DNA of 64,000 nt from Flavobacteriales bacterium (GTDB taxonomy: Bacteria; Bacteroidota; Bacteroidia; Flavobacteriales_F; PHOS-HE28), in the NCBI GenBank assembly GCA_016703105.1, contig JADJCS010000010.1, positions 1-64,000 on the forward strand. Reading direction: 5' to 3'. Positions within the stretch are counted from its first letter, which is position 1; every line of letters starts with the position of its first letter. Shown here piece after piece: positions 26,995-34,950 of this stretch. The translations under genes were made by a program, and so were the position numbers. The notes under the pieces are model-generated. The model did no database searches. It was given only the letters and a program-made list of their open reading frames with translations, and had not been told where the DNA came from.

Positions 26995-28422
26995 ATGGAC
27001 CGTCAACCCGCCCATATCCGACGTGACGAGAGCTACCGCGATAGCATCAGTACGGTAGACAAGGCAGGCAAGCGGATCTGGGTCTACCCCCGGAAGTCGC
27101 ACGGCAAGTTCACCACATGGCGCGCGTGGTTCGGTTACGGGCTGCTCGCCCTGCTCTTCGCGGGCCCGTTCATTTCCATTGGTGGCGAGCCGCTGCTCAT
27201 GATCAACTTCGTGGAGCGGCGCTTCGTGTTCTTCGGCCAGGTCTTCTGGCCGCAGGACTTCCTGATCTTCGTTCTCGGCTTCATCACGTTCATCGTCTTC
27301 GTGGCCTTGTTCACTGTGGTGTTCGGCCGACTTTTCTGCGGCTGGGCATGCCCGCAATCGGTGTTCATGGACCAAGTGTTCCGCCGGATCGAACACATCG
27401 TGGAAGGGGATTGGAAACAGCGGCAGGCCCTGGACAAAGGGCCGCTCACCACGGACAAGCTCTGGAAGAAGACGGTGAAGCATGTGCTCTTCTTCAGCAT
27501 CAGCTTCTTGATCGGGAACACATTCCTTGCTTATATCATCGGGAGCCATGAACTGATGCGCATCGTGACGGAACCCGCTGCGGAGCATGCGGGCGGCCTG
27601 CTCGCCATGATGGCCTTCAGCGGTACCTTCTACGCCAACTTCGCCTTCTTCCGGGAGCAGGCCTGCACCACGGTGTGCCCCTATGGTCGTTTGCAGGGCG
27701 TGCTCATGGACCGCAAGACCATTGTGATCGCCTATGACCATGTGCGCGGTGAAGCGCGCGGCTTGTTCCGCAAAGGAGAAGTACGGACCGAGGTGGGCAA
27801 GGGCGATTGCATCGACTGCAAGGCCTGTGTATATGAATGTCCCACGGGCATCGACATCCGCAATGGCACACAACTCGAGTGCGTGAACTGTACGGCCTGC
27901 ATCGATGCCTGCGATCACATGATGCGCGGCGTCGGGCTACCCACCGGGCTCATCCGCTATGCCAGCGAGGATGAGATCGCGGATAAGAAGCCCTTCCGGT
28001 TCACTGTTCGGATGAAGGCGTACACGGCGGTACTTGCTGTCCTCGTGGGGGTACTTGCCACGTTGATCGTGATGCGCACCGATACGGAGACCACCGTGCT
28101 GCGCACTCCGGGCATGCTGTTCCAAACACAAGAGGACGGGCGGATCAGCAACCTGTACTCGATCAAGACCATGAATAAAACCCCCCACGACCTGCCCGTG
28201 CATCTCGAATTGATGAACGTGGAGGGTGAGATCAAGGTCATCGGAAAACCCATGGACCTGAAGGCCGGCGAACTGGGGCAGGGCGAGGTCTTCATCCTCT
28301 TGGACAAGGACCAGTTACAAGGCATGAAGACCAAGGTGGTCATCGGTGTGTACGTCGGCGACAAGCTGTTGGAAAAGGTGAGCACGTCATTCGTAGGTCC
28401 CATCAACATCAACCCATCATGA
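26995..28422 (+). CDS. ccoG: CcoG (RdxA/FixG), cbb3 assembly ferredoxin-like protein
   Basis: 475 residues. Membrane-bound 4Fe-4S protein that supports copper delivery to cbb3 oxidase. Five helices are predicted; FCGWACPQSVFMDQ and CTTVCPYGRLQGVLMD contain the family Cys motifs, followed by the two ferredoxin clusters CIDCKACVYECPTG and CVNCTACIDACD. A C-terminal Ig-like periplasmic domain follows. Starts two bases after ccoP; its stop overlaps ccoH. Confidence 0.95.
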   Translation: MDRQPAHIRRDESYRDSISTVDKAGKRIWVYPRKSHGKFTTWRAWFGYGLLALLFAGPFISIGGEPLLMINFVERRFVFFGQVFWPQDFLIFVLGFITFIVFVALFTVVFGRLFCGWACPQSVFMDQVFRRIEHIVEGDWKQRQALDKGPLTTDKLWKKTVKHVLFFSISFLIGNTFLAYIIGSHELMRIVTEPAAEHAGGLLAMMAFSGTFYANFAFFREQACTTVCPYGRLQGVLMDRKTIVIAYDHVRGEARGLFRKGEVRTEVGKGDCIDCKACVYECPTGIDIRNGTQLECVNCTACIDACDHMMRGVGLPTGLIRYASEDEIADKKPFRFTVRMKAYTAVLAVLVGVLATLIVMRTDTETTVLRTPGMLFQTQEDGRISNLYSIKTMNKTPHDLPVHLELMNVEGEIKVIGKPMDLKAGELGQGEVFILLDKDQLQGMKTKVVIGVYVGDKLLEKVSTSFVGPININPS

Positions 28423-28856
28423 ACTGGGGAAAAGGACTCGCCATGGCATTGGCCGCTTTCGCTGGGCTGATGGTCTTCTTCATCGTGATGGCCGCGCGGA
28501 ACCCGGAGCCGCTCGTTACGGAGCGGTACTACGAAGAGGAGTTGAAGTACCAGGAACGCATCGACAACAGCGAAAGGGCCAACGCGTTGACCCGCGCTGT
28601 GCGCATAGAGGTGAGCGGGCAGGGCGTTCGATTGAGCTTCCCGGAGGAAATGCACGACCGCGCGATCCACGGCGAGCTCACGCTCTTGCGGCCCAATGAT
28701 CCGATCGCGGACCGTCACGTCACCATCACGCCGGATGGATCGGGGGTCTTCGAGACCGCTGATCTGGGCCTGGTGAGCGGGCGCTACAACGCGCTCTTGG
28801 AATGGAGCGTGGACGGTGTGGCCTACTACACGGAGGAGAAGCTGGTGGTACCATGA
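28419..28856 (+). CDS. ccoH: CcoH (FixH), cbb3 assembly protein
   Basis: 145 residues: one N-terminal helix (GLAMALAAFAGLMVFFIVMAA), then NPEPLVTERYYEEELKYQERIDNSERA, the hallmark of FixH/CcoH, and a small extracytoplasmic beta domain. Needed for assembly of cbb3 oxidase. Overlaps ccoG and the TauE-like gene by four bases each (ATGA), so it is translationally coupled. Confidence 0.92.
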   Translation: MNWGKGLAMALAAFAGLMVFFIVMAARNPEPLVTERYYEEELKYQERIDNSERANALTRAVRIEVSGQGVRLSFPEEMHDRAIHGELTLLRPNDPIADRHVTITPDGSGVFETADLGLVSGRYNALLEWSVDGVAYYTEEKLVVP

Positions 28857-29557
28857 ACCCCATGCTCGCCACGGCCTTCGTGCTGGGTATGGCCGGCAGT
28901 GCGCACTGCGTGGGCATGTGCGGGCCGATCGCGCTGGCCGTACCCTCGCCCGGCACCGGTTGGCGGGCGAGGCTGGTGAGCACCTTGATCCTCAACAGCG
29001 GTCGGGTGAGTACCTACGCATTGCTGGGAACGGCCTTCGGGATGTTCGGGGCAGGGCTGGCGCTTGCCGGGCTTCAACAGGTCGTTTCCATCGTCGCTGG
29101 TGCTGTGCTCCTCCTTTCCATCCTCGTTCCCGGAGCGGTCGAGCGGTGGAGCCCCGCGAGCCGAACGGCGATCCTCATCGGCAGGTTGCGCGGTGCGTTG
29201 GCCCGCAACCTGAAGCGCACGGCACCCGAGGCGCTCTTCCTCACCGGCGCGTTGAACGGTCTGTTGCCATGCGGGCTGGTCTATGCTTCGGCCATCGGTG
29301 CGGCGTCCATGGCCACCGCGCAACAGGGAGCATTGTTCATGGCCCTCTTCGGTGCGGGCACGCTGCCCGTGTTGATCGCCCTGCGCATGAGCGGGAGCAT
29401 GCTCGGCCTGAGCGCGCGTGCCTGGTTACGACGAGCTTCGCCTGTCCTGGTATCCGCCATGGCCGTAGTGTTGATCCTCCGCGGTCTCGAACTCGGGATA
29501 CCGCTCGTGAGCCCTTCCCCAGCCACGGTGCCCGCACAAGTCACCGCGTGCCATTAG
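28853..29557 (+). CDS. TauE/SafE-like (DsbD-like) membrane protein at end of cco operon
   Basis: 234 residues, six predicted helices. The opening LGMAGSAHCVGMCGPIALAVP carries the HCVGMCGP motif of the cytochrome-biogenesis-related sulfite-exporter/UreH-like family that regularly closes cco operons in Bacteroidota. LTGALNGLLPCGLVYAS is the mirrored half. The paired Cys and His suggest transition-metal or thiol handling, probably copper for the oxidase; inferred. The operon has no ccoI-type copper ATPase, so this gene could fill that role. Confidence 0.85.
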   Translation: MNPMLATAFVLGMAGSAHCVGMCGPIALAVPSPGTGWRARLVSTLILNSGRVSTYALLGTAFGMFGAGLALAGLQQVVSIVAGAVLLLSILVPGAVERWSPASRTAILIGRLRGALARNLKRTAPEALFLTGALNGLLPCGLVYASAIGAASMATAQQGALFMALFGAGTLPVLIALRMSGSMLGLSARAWLRRASPVLVSAMAVVLILRGLELGIPLVSPSPATVPAQVTACH

Positions 29558-29687
29558 GCCCCCCGTTAGCTCTGGTGAAAAGTCGCTATGCGATCACGGT
29601 CATCGACGTGTTCTCTGCCGACGTGATGGATCTTGTACCGGACCAACAATGCATCGGGCCGAACTCGAGTCGATACCCTGGAAGGAG

Positions 29688-30497
29688 CTAGTTCCTGTTC
29701 TGCTCGAGGACCAGGAGCGGTAGCTCGATGCGTTGCGCGAGTTCCTGCGCTGTGCTCGGGTGGAACATACCCGCCAATAAGCCGATGTGCCGATGCAGCA
29801 CGGCGATCAGGTCCACATGCTTGCGTCGCGCCAAACGATCGAGGCCATCGACCACGTCCGCACCGCGGGCATGGTGGTAGCTGTGCGCCACCCCTGCGAG
29901 CGCGGGCCCATAGACCCCTTCGCTCTCTAACGATGTTCCTTCGTTGACGGGCATCTCCACATGCCCCACCAATACTTCCGCAGCGGACAGTTGTGCGATC
30001 CGGCGGAGCATGTCGAGGTCTCCGGGAAGGATGTCCCCGCGATCATCCGCCAAGAGGATGCGTTCCACCGTCTTGACCTTAGCTCCCGCCGGCACCGCGA
30101 GTACCGGCAGGTGGCTGTGCTTGAGAACCGAGATGGTATTGCTGCCGAAGAAGAAGGAGCCGGTCTTTCCGGCGTTCCCGATCACCACCAGATCATTGTT
30201 CCCCTCCCTGGCGATATCGTTGATCACAGCCGGGAGCGGCCCGTAGCGCACTTCCTGGCGCACGCCTTCTGCTCCCGTGCGCCGCACAAAACGATCGACA
30301 TGGTCCCGCAGACCGTCTTCCGACGCCTTCATCAGTTCGGCCGCCATGCTCGGTACCATGGGATCCGCCAGACTGAGGTCCACATACGTGTGCAACAAGG
30401 TGTAGGTGTTGCCTTTCGGTCCGAAGAGCCCAACGGCATATTCCGCAGCATGAACGGCATTGTCACTGAAGTCGGTAGCGAGAAGGATGCGGGCCAT
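29688..30497 (-). CDS. Universal stress protein, tandem UspA domains
   Basis: 269 residues with two UspA domains. Domain 1: MARILLATDFSDNAVHAAEYAV to GNAGKTGSFFFGSNTISVLKHS, the ATP-binding signature of Usp proteins. Domain 2 starts RILLADDRGDI and is more diverged. Start 30497 is chosen because the Usp domain begins there. Cytoplasmic stress protein. Promoter region: a TGAC-N4-ATCA site with TACCCTTG -7 box lies just upstream (30543-30556 and 30520-30513), so it is probably induced with the respiratory genes. Confidence 0.92.
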   Translation of the reverse strand: MARILLATDFSDNAVHAAEYAVGLFGPKGNTYTLLHTYVDLSLADPMVPSMAAELMKASEDGLRDHVDRFVRRTGAEGVRQEVRYGPLPAVINDIAREGNNDLVVIGNAGKTGSFFFGSNTISVLKHSHLPVLAVPAGAKVKTVERILLADDRGDILPGDLDMLRRIAQLSAAEVLVGHVEMPVNEGTSLESEGVYGPALAGVAHSYHHARGADVVDGLDRLARRKHVDLIAVLHRHIGLLAGMFHPSTAQELAQRIELPLLVLEQNRN

Positions 30498-30542
30498 GGG
30501 ATCTGCTTTGAACAAGGGTATCCGGATCCGCGTTCACACTGC

Positions 30543-30556
30543 CTGACGAACATCAG
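30543..30556. promoter_or_regulatory. Crp/Fnr-type palindrome upstream of universal stress gene
   Basis: CTGACGAACATCAG, TGAC-N4-ATCA. On the minus strand the -7 box TACCCTTG (30520-30513) starts exactly 29.5 bp from the centre, which places the site at about -41.5, the class II activator position. Confidence 0.65.
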
Positions 30557-30618
30557 ACCGATAGCGGTCGATCGTCATCCGAGACGCACGCAGATGAAGA
30601 TACGTAGGTACCCCTTGG

Positions 30619-30894
30619 TCAGTCCTCGCCGTTGAGTCGGCCGATCGCGAAGGTCAGATCGGAGATCGCTGCATCCTTCGTATTGCCGGTCCCGTTCTCC
30701 GGGTAGCCCAGGCGCCTGAGGAGGGAACTCACCTGGTCGTGCTCCGTGGTCCCATCGTGCAAGACGCGGACGGTACCAGCGGCCGGATCCACCATCACGC
30801 CGGTCACTCCCGCCAACTCTTGCAGCCGCTGGCGGACAGCATTGGCGCATCCGGTGCAATTCAGGTTCTCTATGTGCAGGAGAAGGGAAGGCAT
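30619..30894 (-). CDS. Heavy-metal-associated (HMA) domain protein
   Basis: 91 residues. MPSLLLHIENLNCTGCANAVRQRL is an HMA domain with the metal-binding CxxC (CTGC), followed by the family pattern LAGVTGVMVDPAAGTVRVLHDG. It binds a soft metal, probably Cu(I), in the cytoplasm, either as chaperone or buffer. Start 30894 is chosen because the HMA fold begins at residue 2. A C-terminal tail of about 30 residues (NTKDAAISDLTFAIGRLNGED) is not part of HMA. Divergent from the cysteine-dioxygenase/kinase operon. Confidence 0.85.
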   Translation of the reverse strand: MPSLLLHIENLNCTGCANAVRQRLQELAGVTGVMVDPAAGTVRVLHDGTTEHDQVSSLLRRLGYPENGTGNTKDAAISDLTFAIGRLNGED

Positions 30895-30962
30895 GGCTCC
30901 ATGTTCGCAACGAAGGAAGCCCGCTGCGACCACCGGTCCACTGAGAAGGGTTGGGTGGATGA

Positions 30963-30976
30963 CTGATGATCGTCAG
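30963..30976. promoter_or_regulatory. Crp/Fnr-type palindrome of the kinase/REC-Crp operon
   Basis: CTGATGATCGTCAG, TGAT-N4-GTCA (mirror of the TGAC-N4-ATCA sites). The start of a perfect -7 box lies exactly 29.5 bp from the centre, at 30999. Since the operon encodes a Crp/Fnr-type regulator, autoregulation is likely. Confidence 0.65.
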
Positions 30977-30998
30977 GAACCGCACCTGGTCGACCTGA

Positions 30999-31006
30999 TA
31001 CGTTTG
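30999..31006 (+). promoter_or_regulatory. -7 promoter box of the cysteine-dioxygenase/kinase operon
   Basis: TACGTTTG, a perfect TAnnTTTG, 27 bases before the start codon at 31033. No -33 TTTG is visible; the regulator site replaces it. Confidence 0.6.
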
Positions 31007-31032
31007 CCAGGAGCACCTCGCGCTGCTCCATC

Positions 31033-31548
31033 ATGTTATTGTCCCCCATCACGACCATCCGAGATCTGGTCAAGGAACTGCTCCGGCACCGGGACCATAC
31101 GGCGTATGCGGATATTTTGTCGCGTTATGCTGTGCCGAGCCACGACCTGGAGCCGTACTTCCGATGGAACACTCGCCACTACACTCGGACCTGCATCCAT
31201 CGGAACGATGAGTTCGAACTGCTCGTGATCTGCTATGAACCGGGACAGCGCACCAGCATCCACGATTATGATAGCCAGACCGCATGGATCCATCCGGTGA
31301 TGGGCGAAGTGGCCGAAGAGCGCTACAACCGGAGGAAGGACGGTGGCCTTGAACTGGCGAGCGAGATCTTTTTACGGCCCGGCACCGATGATGCGCTCAC
31401 CAACGGAACGGCCATCCATCGGTTCAGCAACAGAGGGCCCGAGCGCGCGGTCACCCTGAACCTTTACGCCAAGCCGATGCGCAAGTGGCGTGTTTACGAA
31501 GAGGGCACCGGTATCGAGCGCATCTCACCCGCCGGACCGCCGTTATGA
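31033..31548 (+). CDS. Cysteine-dioxygenase-like cupin
   Basis: 171 residues, cupin fold of the cysteine dioxygenase type: YEPGQRTSIHDYDSQTAWIHPVMGEVAEERY and NGTAIHRFSNRGPERAVTLNLYA. In classic enzymes the first block reads HDH; here it is HDY, so the second Fe-ligand His is Tyr, while the third His (AIHRF) is kept. It may oxidise Cys or another thiol, or only sense one. Its stop overlaps the histidine kinase start (ATGA), so it is coupled to a signalling pair. Promoter with a Crp/Fnr-type site at 30963-31006. Confidence 0.8.
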   Translation: MLLSPITTIRDLVKELLRHRDHTAYADILSRYAVPSHDLEPYFRWNTRHYTRTCIHRNDEFELLVICYEPGQRTSIHDYDSQTAWIHPVMGEVAEERYNRRKDGGLELASEIFLRPGTDDALTNGTAIHRFSNRGPERAVTLNLYAKPMRKWRVYEEGTGIERISPAGPPL

Positions 31549-32789
31549 ACCCGGCCAATGCCGCGCATGAGTATCTTGCCAGCATGGCGCAGGGTATTGG
31601 CGAAACCTTGGGCGGCGTGGACGTGGCGCGCGTGTGCGAACTGCTCTTCACCACCGCTGCGGAGGGGTTGGTGGTCGTGGACGGTACGGGCATGATCCGG
31701 ATGCACAATCCGCGGCTCAACAGCATGTTCGGTTATGCGGAAGGTGAACTGATCGGTGCTACCATCGAAGCGCTGCTGCCCGACGCGGCGCGCGCGCGCC
31801 ATGCGCAACACCGGGAGGTGTACGACAAACGTCCGGTGCAACGCTCCATGGGCATCGGCATGGACCTTTGGGGCAAGCGCAAGGATGGCAGTATCCTCCC
31901 GGTGGAAGTGAGCCTGAACCACTTCACTGTGGATGGGGTCCGCTTCGTGATGGGGCTGGTCACGGACATTACCCTGCGGCGCCAGGCCGAGGAAGAACTG
32001 AAGCGCACCAACCAGGAACTCGAGGATCGCGTGGAGCAGCGCACCGCCGAACTGCGCGAAGCCGAGCACAACGTGCGCGAGGCGCTTGAGACGGAGAAGG
32101 AACTGCATGCCTTGAAAAGCCGCTTCGTGGCCATGGCGAGCCACGAGTTCCGCACCCCGCTCAGCACCATCATGAGCAGTGTGGACCTCATCGCGCGCTA
32201 CACCGAGGATCACCCGAACGAGAAAGTGGAGAAGCACGTCACGCGCATCCGCGGGAAGGTGCGCGAGATGACGGCCATGCTCAATGAGTTCCTGTCGCTG
32301 GAGAAGATCGATCAGGGGCAGGTGGTCTGCACGCCGATCGAACTGGACATCGTGCATCTCACCATCGAGATGATCGAGGAACTGCGATCGCTCGCGAAGC
32401 CCGGCCAAACCATCGACTACGACCACGAAGGGGTGGAGCGTACCGTGACGCTCGACCGGCAGATGCTCAGCAACGTGATCACCAACCTGGTCACGAACGC
32501 CGTGAAGTACTCGCCGGAAGGGAAGCGCGTTGAACTATGCACCGTGATCGCGAAGGGACGGCTCATCGTTACCGTGAAGGATGAAGGTATCGGCATTCCG
32601 CTGGAGGACCAGCAGCATCTCTTTGAGCGGTTCTTCCGCGGCAGCAATGCCACTACCATCCAGGGCACCGGTCTCGGTCTGAACCTCGTGAACCGTTACC
32701 TGGAGATGATGGGCGGCACGATCCACTTCTCCAGTGCGCCCGGTTGTACGGTCTTCACCGTCGAACTCCCACAACAACTCACTCCATGA
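31545..32789 (+). CDS. PAS-domain sensor histidine kinase
   Basis: 414 residues without membrane helices, so a cytoplasmic sensor. Residues 25-155 are a PAS domain (LLFTTAAEGLVVVDGTGMIRMHNPRLNSMFGYAEGEL), a coiled coil follows (ELKRTNQELEDRVEQRTAELREAE), then HisKA with the phospho-His in FVAMASHEFRTPLSTIMSS and a HATPase (NLVTNAVKYSPEGKRVEL, DEGIGIPLEDQQHLFERFFRG, GTGLGLNLV). No heme CxxCH or Fe-S Cys set is apparent, so the PAS ligand is unknown. Overlaps both neighbours by four bases; its partner is clearly the REC-Crp protein downstream. Confidence 0.93.
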   Translation: MNPANAAHEYLASMAQGIGETLGGVDVARVCELLFTTAAEGLVVVDGTGMIRMHNPRLNSMFGYAEGELIGATIEALLPDAARARHAQHREVYDKRPVQRSMGIGMDLWGKRKDGSILPVEVSLNHFTVDGVRFVMGLVTDITLRRQAEEELKRTNQELEDRVEQRTAELREAEHNVREALETEKELHALKSRFVAMASHEFRTPLSTIMSSVDLIARYTEDHPNEKVEKHVTRIRGKVREMTAMLNEFLSLEKIDQGQVVCTPIELDIVHLTIEMIEELRSLAKPGQTIDYDHEGVERTVTLDRQMLSNVITNLVTNAVKYSPEGKRVELCTVIAKGRLIVTVKDEGIGIPLEDQQHLFERFFRGSNATTIQGTGLGLNLVNRYLEMMGGTIHFSSAPGCTVFTVELPQQLTP

Positions 32790-33847
32790 GAACCATCCTG
32801 TTGATCGAGGACGATGCCGACATGCGCGACAACACCGCGGAGATCCTGGAACTGGCTGACTACCGTGTGCTGAAGGCGGAGAACGGCCGACGTGGTGTGG
32901 AGATCGCGCGGAAAGAGATCCCCGATCTGGTGCTGTGCGATATCATGATGCCGGAGCTCGACGGGTACGGCGTGCTGCACATGTTGAGCAGGATCCCCGC
33001 CACAGCGGAGGTCCCCTTCATATTTCTGAGCGCGAAGGCCGAACGCGGCGATGTCCGGAAGGGAATGGAGCTCGGAGCGGACGACTACCTCACCAAACCC
33101 TTTGAGGAAGGCGAACTCCTCAACGCCATCGAAGGCCGATTGAAGCGGAGCGAACTGTTCCGCAAGGGTTTCGACAACGGCTTCGACGGGTTGAACAAGT
33201 TCATGGACCAGGCGAGAGGGCTCGAAGCCTTGAAGGACATCGGCCGGGACCGCAAAACGCGGAAGATCGCGAAGAAGGAGGTCCTTTTCCATGAAGGCGA
33301 TGAGCTGCGCTACGTGCCTTATGTGGTGACCGGTAAAGTGCGCACCTTCAAAGTGAACAAGGACGGTAAGGAATTCGTGACCGGCCTCCACGGAGAAGGG
33401 GATTTCGTCGGCTACATGGGCTTGCTGGAGAACGGCCGGGCCATGGAGACGGCCGAAGCGTTGGAGGACACCGAGGTGGCCCCGATCCCCCGCGAGGACC
33501 TGCTCGCCCTGCTGTATAAGGACCGCGACGTAAGCATCCGTTTCATCAAGATGCTCGCGCACGATGTGAAGGAGAAGGAGCAACACCTGCTCCATCTCGC
33601 CTATGCGAGCGTTCGGCAGCGCGTGGCGCAAGCATTGTTGCGCGTTCACGAGCGCTACGCGGATCGGGAAGGCGGGGAGCTCGGGGTGAAGATCAGCCGG
33701 GAGGATCTCGCCAGTATCGTGGGCACCGCCACGGAATCGCTGATCCGATGCCTCACCGATCTGAAGGAGGAGGGTTTGATCGCGAGCGAGGGGCGCGACA
33801 TCCGGATGGTCAACAAGGCCGGTTTGGAAAAGCTCGCGCGTCGCTGA
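32786..33847 (+). CDS. Response regulator fused to Crp/Fnr DNA-binding protein
   Basis: 353 residues. Residues 1-120 are a receiver domain (LIEDDADMRDN, phospho-Asp in LVLCDIMMPELDGYG, Lys in DDYLTKPFE). Residues 145-265 are a cNMP-type sensor barrel (KEVLFHEGDELRYVPYVVTGKVRTFKV) and the rest is an HTH_crp domain (ISREDLASIVGTATESLIRCLTDLKEEGLI). No N-terminal Cys cluster of the Fnr type is seen, so control is by phosphorylation from the adjacent kinase, perhaps with a small ligand. It is the likely reader of the TGAC-N4-GTCA sites in this window; inferred. Confidence 0.93.
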   Translation: MRTILLIEDDADMRDNTAEILELADYRVLKAENGRRGVEIARKEIPDLVLCDIMMPELDGYGVLHMLSRIPATAEVPFIFLSAKAERGDVRKGMELGADDYLTKPFEEGELLNAIEGRLKRSELFRKGFDNGFDGLNKFMDQARGLEALKDIGRDRKTRKIAKKEVLFHEGDELRYVPYVVTGKVRTFKVNKDGKEFVTGLHGEGDFVGYMGLLENGRAMETAEALEDTEVAPIPREDLLALLYKDRDVSIRFIKMLAHDVKEKEQHLLHLAYASVRQRVAQALLRVHERYADREGGELGVKISREDLASIVGTATESLIRCLTDLKEEGLIASEGRDIRMVNKAGLEKLARR

Positions 33848-33879
33848 AGGGACCCGCAGGTGCCCGAGCGGTGAGGAAC

Positions 33880-34284
33880 TCACGCCAGGTCGTGCGTAGC
33901 CAGGATCCGCTCCACCCAGCTCACCGCCTCCTGCATGTGTGGGAACACCTGGAAGTGTATGCCCGGTGGTGGGTCGGTCACATGGAGGTCCTTCAGCCGT
34001 TGGAACAGTTCGCCCTCGGCCACCCAAGCCAGCACATGGGTCACGCGGTCCAAGCCCAGCACTGCCCACGGTGCGTTCTCTACGAAGCTCAGCGCGAAGC
34101 GTGCGTTCTCCGGGATCACCACGATCACGGCTTCGGGGTCGGGGCCGGGGAGGAAGCGGCGTGCCTCCACGTTCTCCGCGATGGTCGCAGCGTTAATGGT
34201 GCTGTGCGGCTTGTAACGGCGCAGCAACACCCGATCGGCCATTCGGCTGGCCGTGGCCGTCGAGGTATGTACACTGGGTTCCAT
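33880..34284 (-). CDS. Hypothetical protein, possibly STAS/SpoIIAA-like
   Basis: 134 residues from 34284 (MEPSVHTSTATASRM). Cytoplasmic, alternating strands and helices: AVIVVIPENARFALSFVENAPWAVLGLDRVTHVLAWVAEG, then LFQRLKDLHVTDPPPGIHFQVFPHMQEAVSWVERIL. The tail pattern resembles STAS/SpoIIAA-like stand-alone proteins, but this is a weak impression. Convergent with the REC-Crp gene, 32 bases apart. Confidence 0.6.
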   Translation of the reverse strand: MEPSVHTSTATASRMADRVLLRRYKPHSTINAATIAENVEARRFLPGPDPEAVIVVIPENARFALSFVENAPWAVLGLDRVTHVLAWVAEGELFQRLKDLHVTDPPPGIHFQVFPHMQEAVSWVERILATHDLA

Positions 34285-34427
34285 GTGGTTCTTACTTGTT
34301 GGACCAAAGCTCTTCATCACGGAGGGCCGAGAGCAAGCGCAGGTCGACCGGGCCGACCCAATGGTGGATGAAGCGGTCATCGCTTTGGACCAGCAGGTCG
34401 GTAAGAGGCGCTACGGAGCCGCCGCCC

Positions 34428-34784
34428 TCAGGGCTCCTTTCCATCCCCTTGACCCTCTTTCGTGATGCGCTGCCATTCCGCGTACTGGTCCTTGGTCATC
34501 ACACGCTGTATCTCCGCATCACGCCGCGTTGCCAGTTCCTGGAGCCGCATGCGCACGGCGTCCTCCCCGAGCGTATCGTTCGCCAACACCGCATCGTAGC
34601 TCTGTTGATAGCGCCTTTCCCCTTCCGCGAGTTGCCTGCGCTGTATGGTATCGAGCACCAGCCCACCTACCAGGCTATCGTTCACCATAATGTAGGCGGT
34701 CTCCTTTTCGCCCGGTGGAAGGGACTGCGCCACGGCACAAGGGGCGAGTAGAGCGAATGCGAGGAATAGGAGGACCGTTCTCAT
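34428..34784 (-). CDS. Small exported hypothetical protein
   Basis: 118 residues. Start 34784 (MRTVLLFLAFALLAPCAVAQS) gives a clear Sec signal peptide cleaved after AVAQ. The mature part is charged and helical (RRQLAEGERRYQQSYDAVLAND, VRMRLQELATRRDAEIQRVMTKDQYAEWQRI), resembling small periplasmic Spy/LTXXQ-like or DUF helical proteins, but no family can be named. A perfect 12-bp hairpin ends four bases before the start codon. Confidence 0.65.
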   Translation of the reverse strand: MRTVLLFLAFALLAPCAVAQSLPPGEKETAYIMVNDSLVGGLVLDTIQRRQLAEGERRYQQSYDAVLANDTLGEDAVRMRLQELATRRDAEIQRVMTKDQYAEWQRITKEGQGDGKEP

Positions 34785-34788
34785 GATG

Positions 34789-34817
34789 TTGGTGCCGGGG
34801 ATCGACCCCGGCACCAA
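34789..34817. repeat. Perfect 12-bp inverted repeat at a start codon
   Basis: Stem TTGGTGCCGGGG (34789-34800), five-base loop, and its exact complement at 34806-34817. No T-tract on either side. On the minus strand it ends four bases before the ATG at 34784 and would cover the ribosome-binding region; it also lies about 130 bases beyond the end of the upstream T9SS gene. Confidence 0.75.
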
Positions 34818-34950
34818 CGAAGGGACAAGGAACATACCGGGCCGCCCGCACATACGGATCCGCATGGGCGTGCCGTCCTCGCGTGGTCACACCGCCCCAA
34901 GGTGTTCCATAAATGCCACACCGGCAACGCGTGGAACGAGCAGTGCCGCG

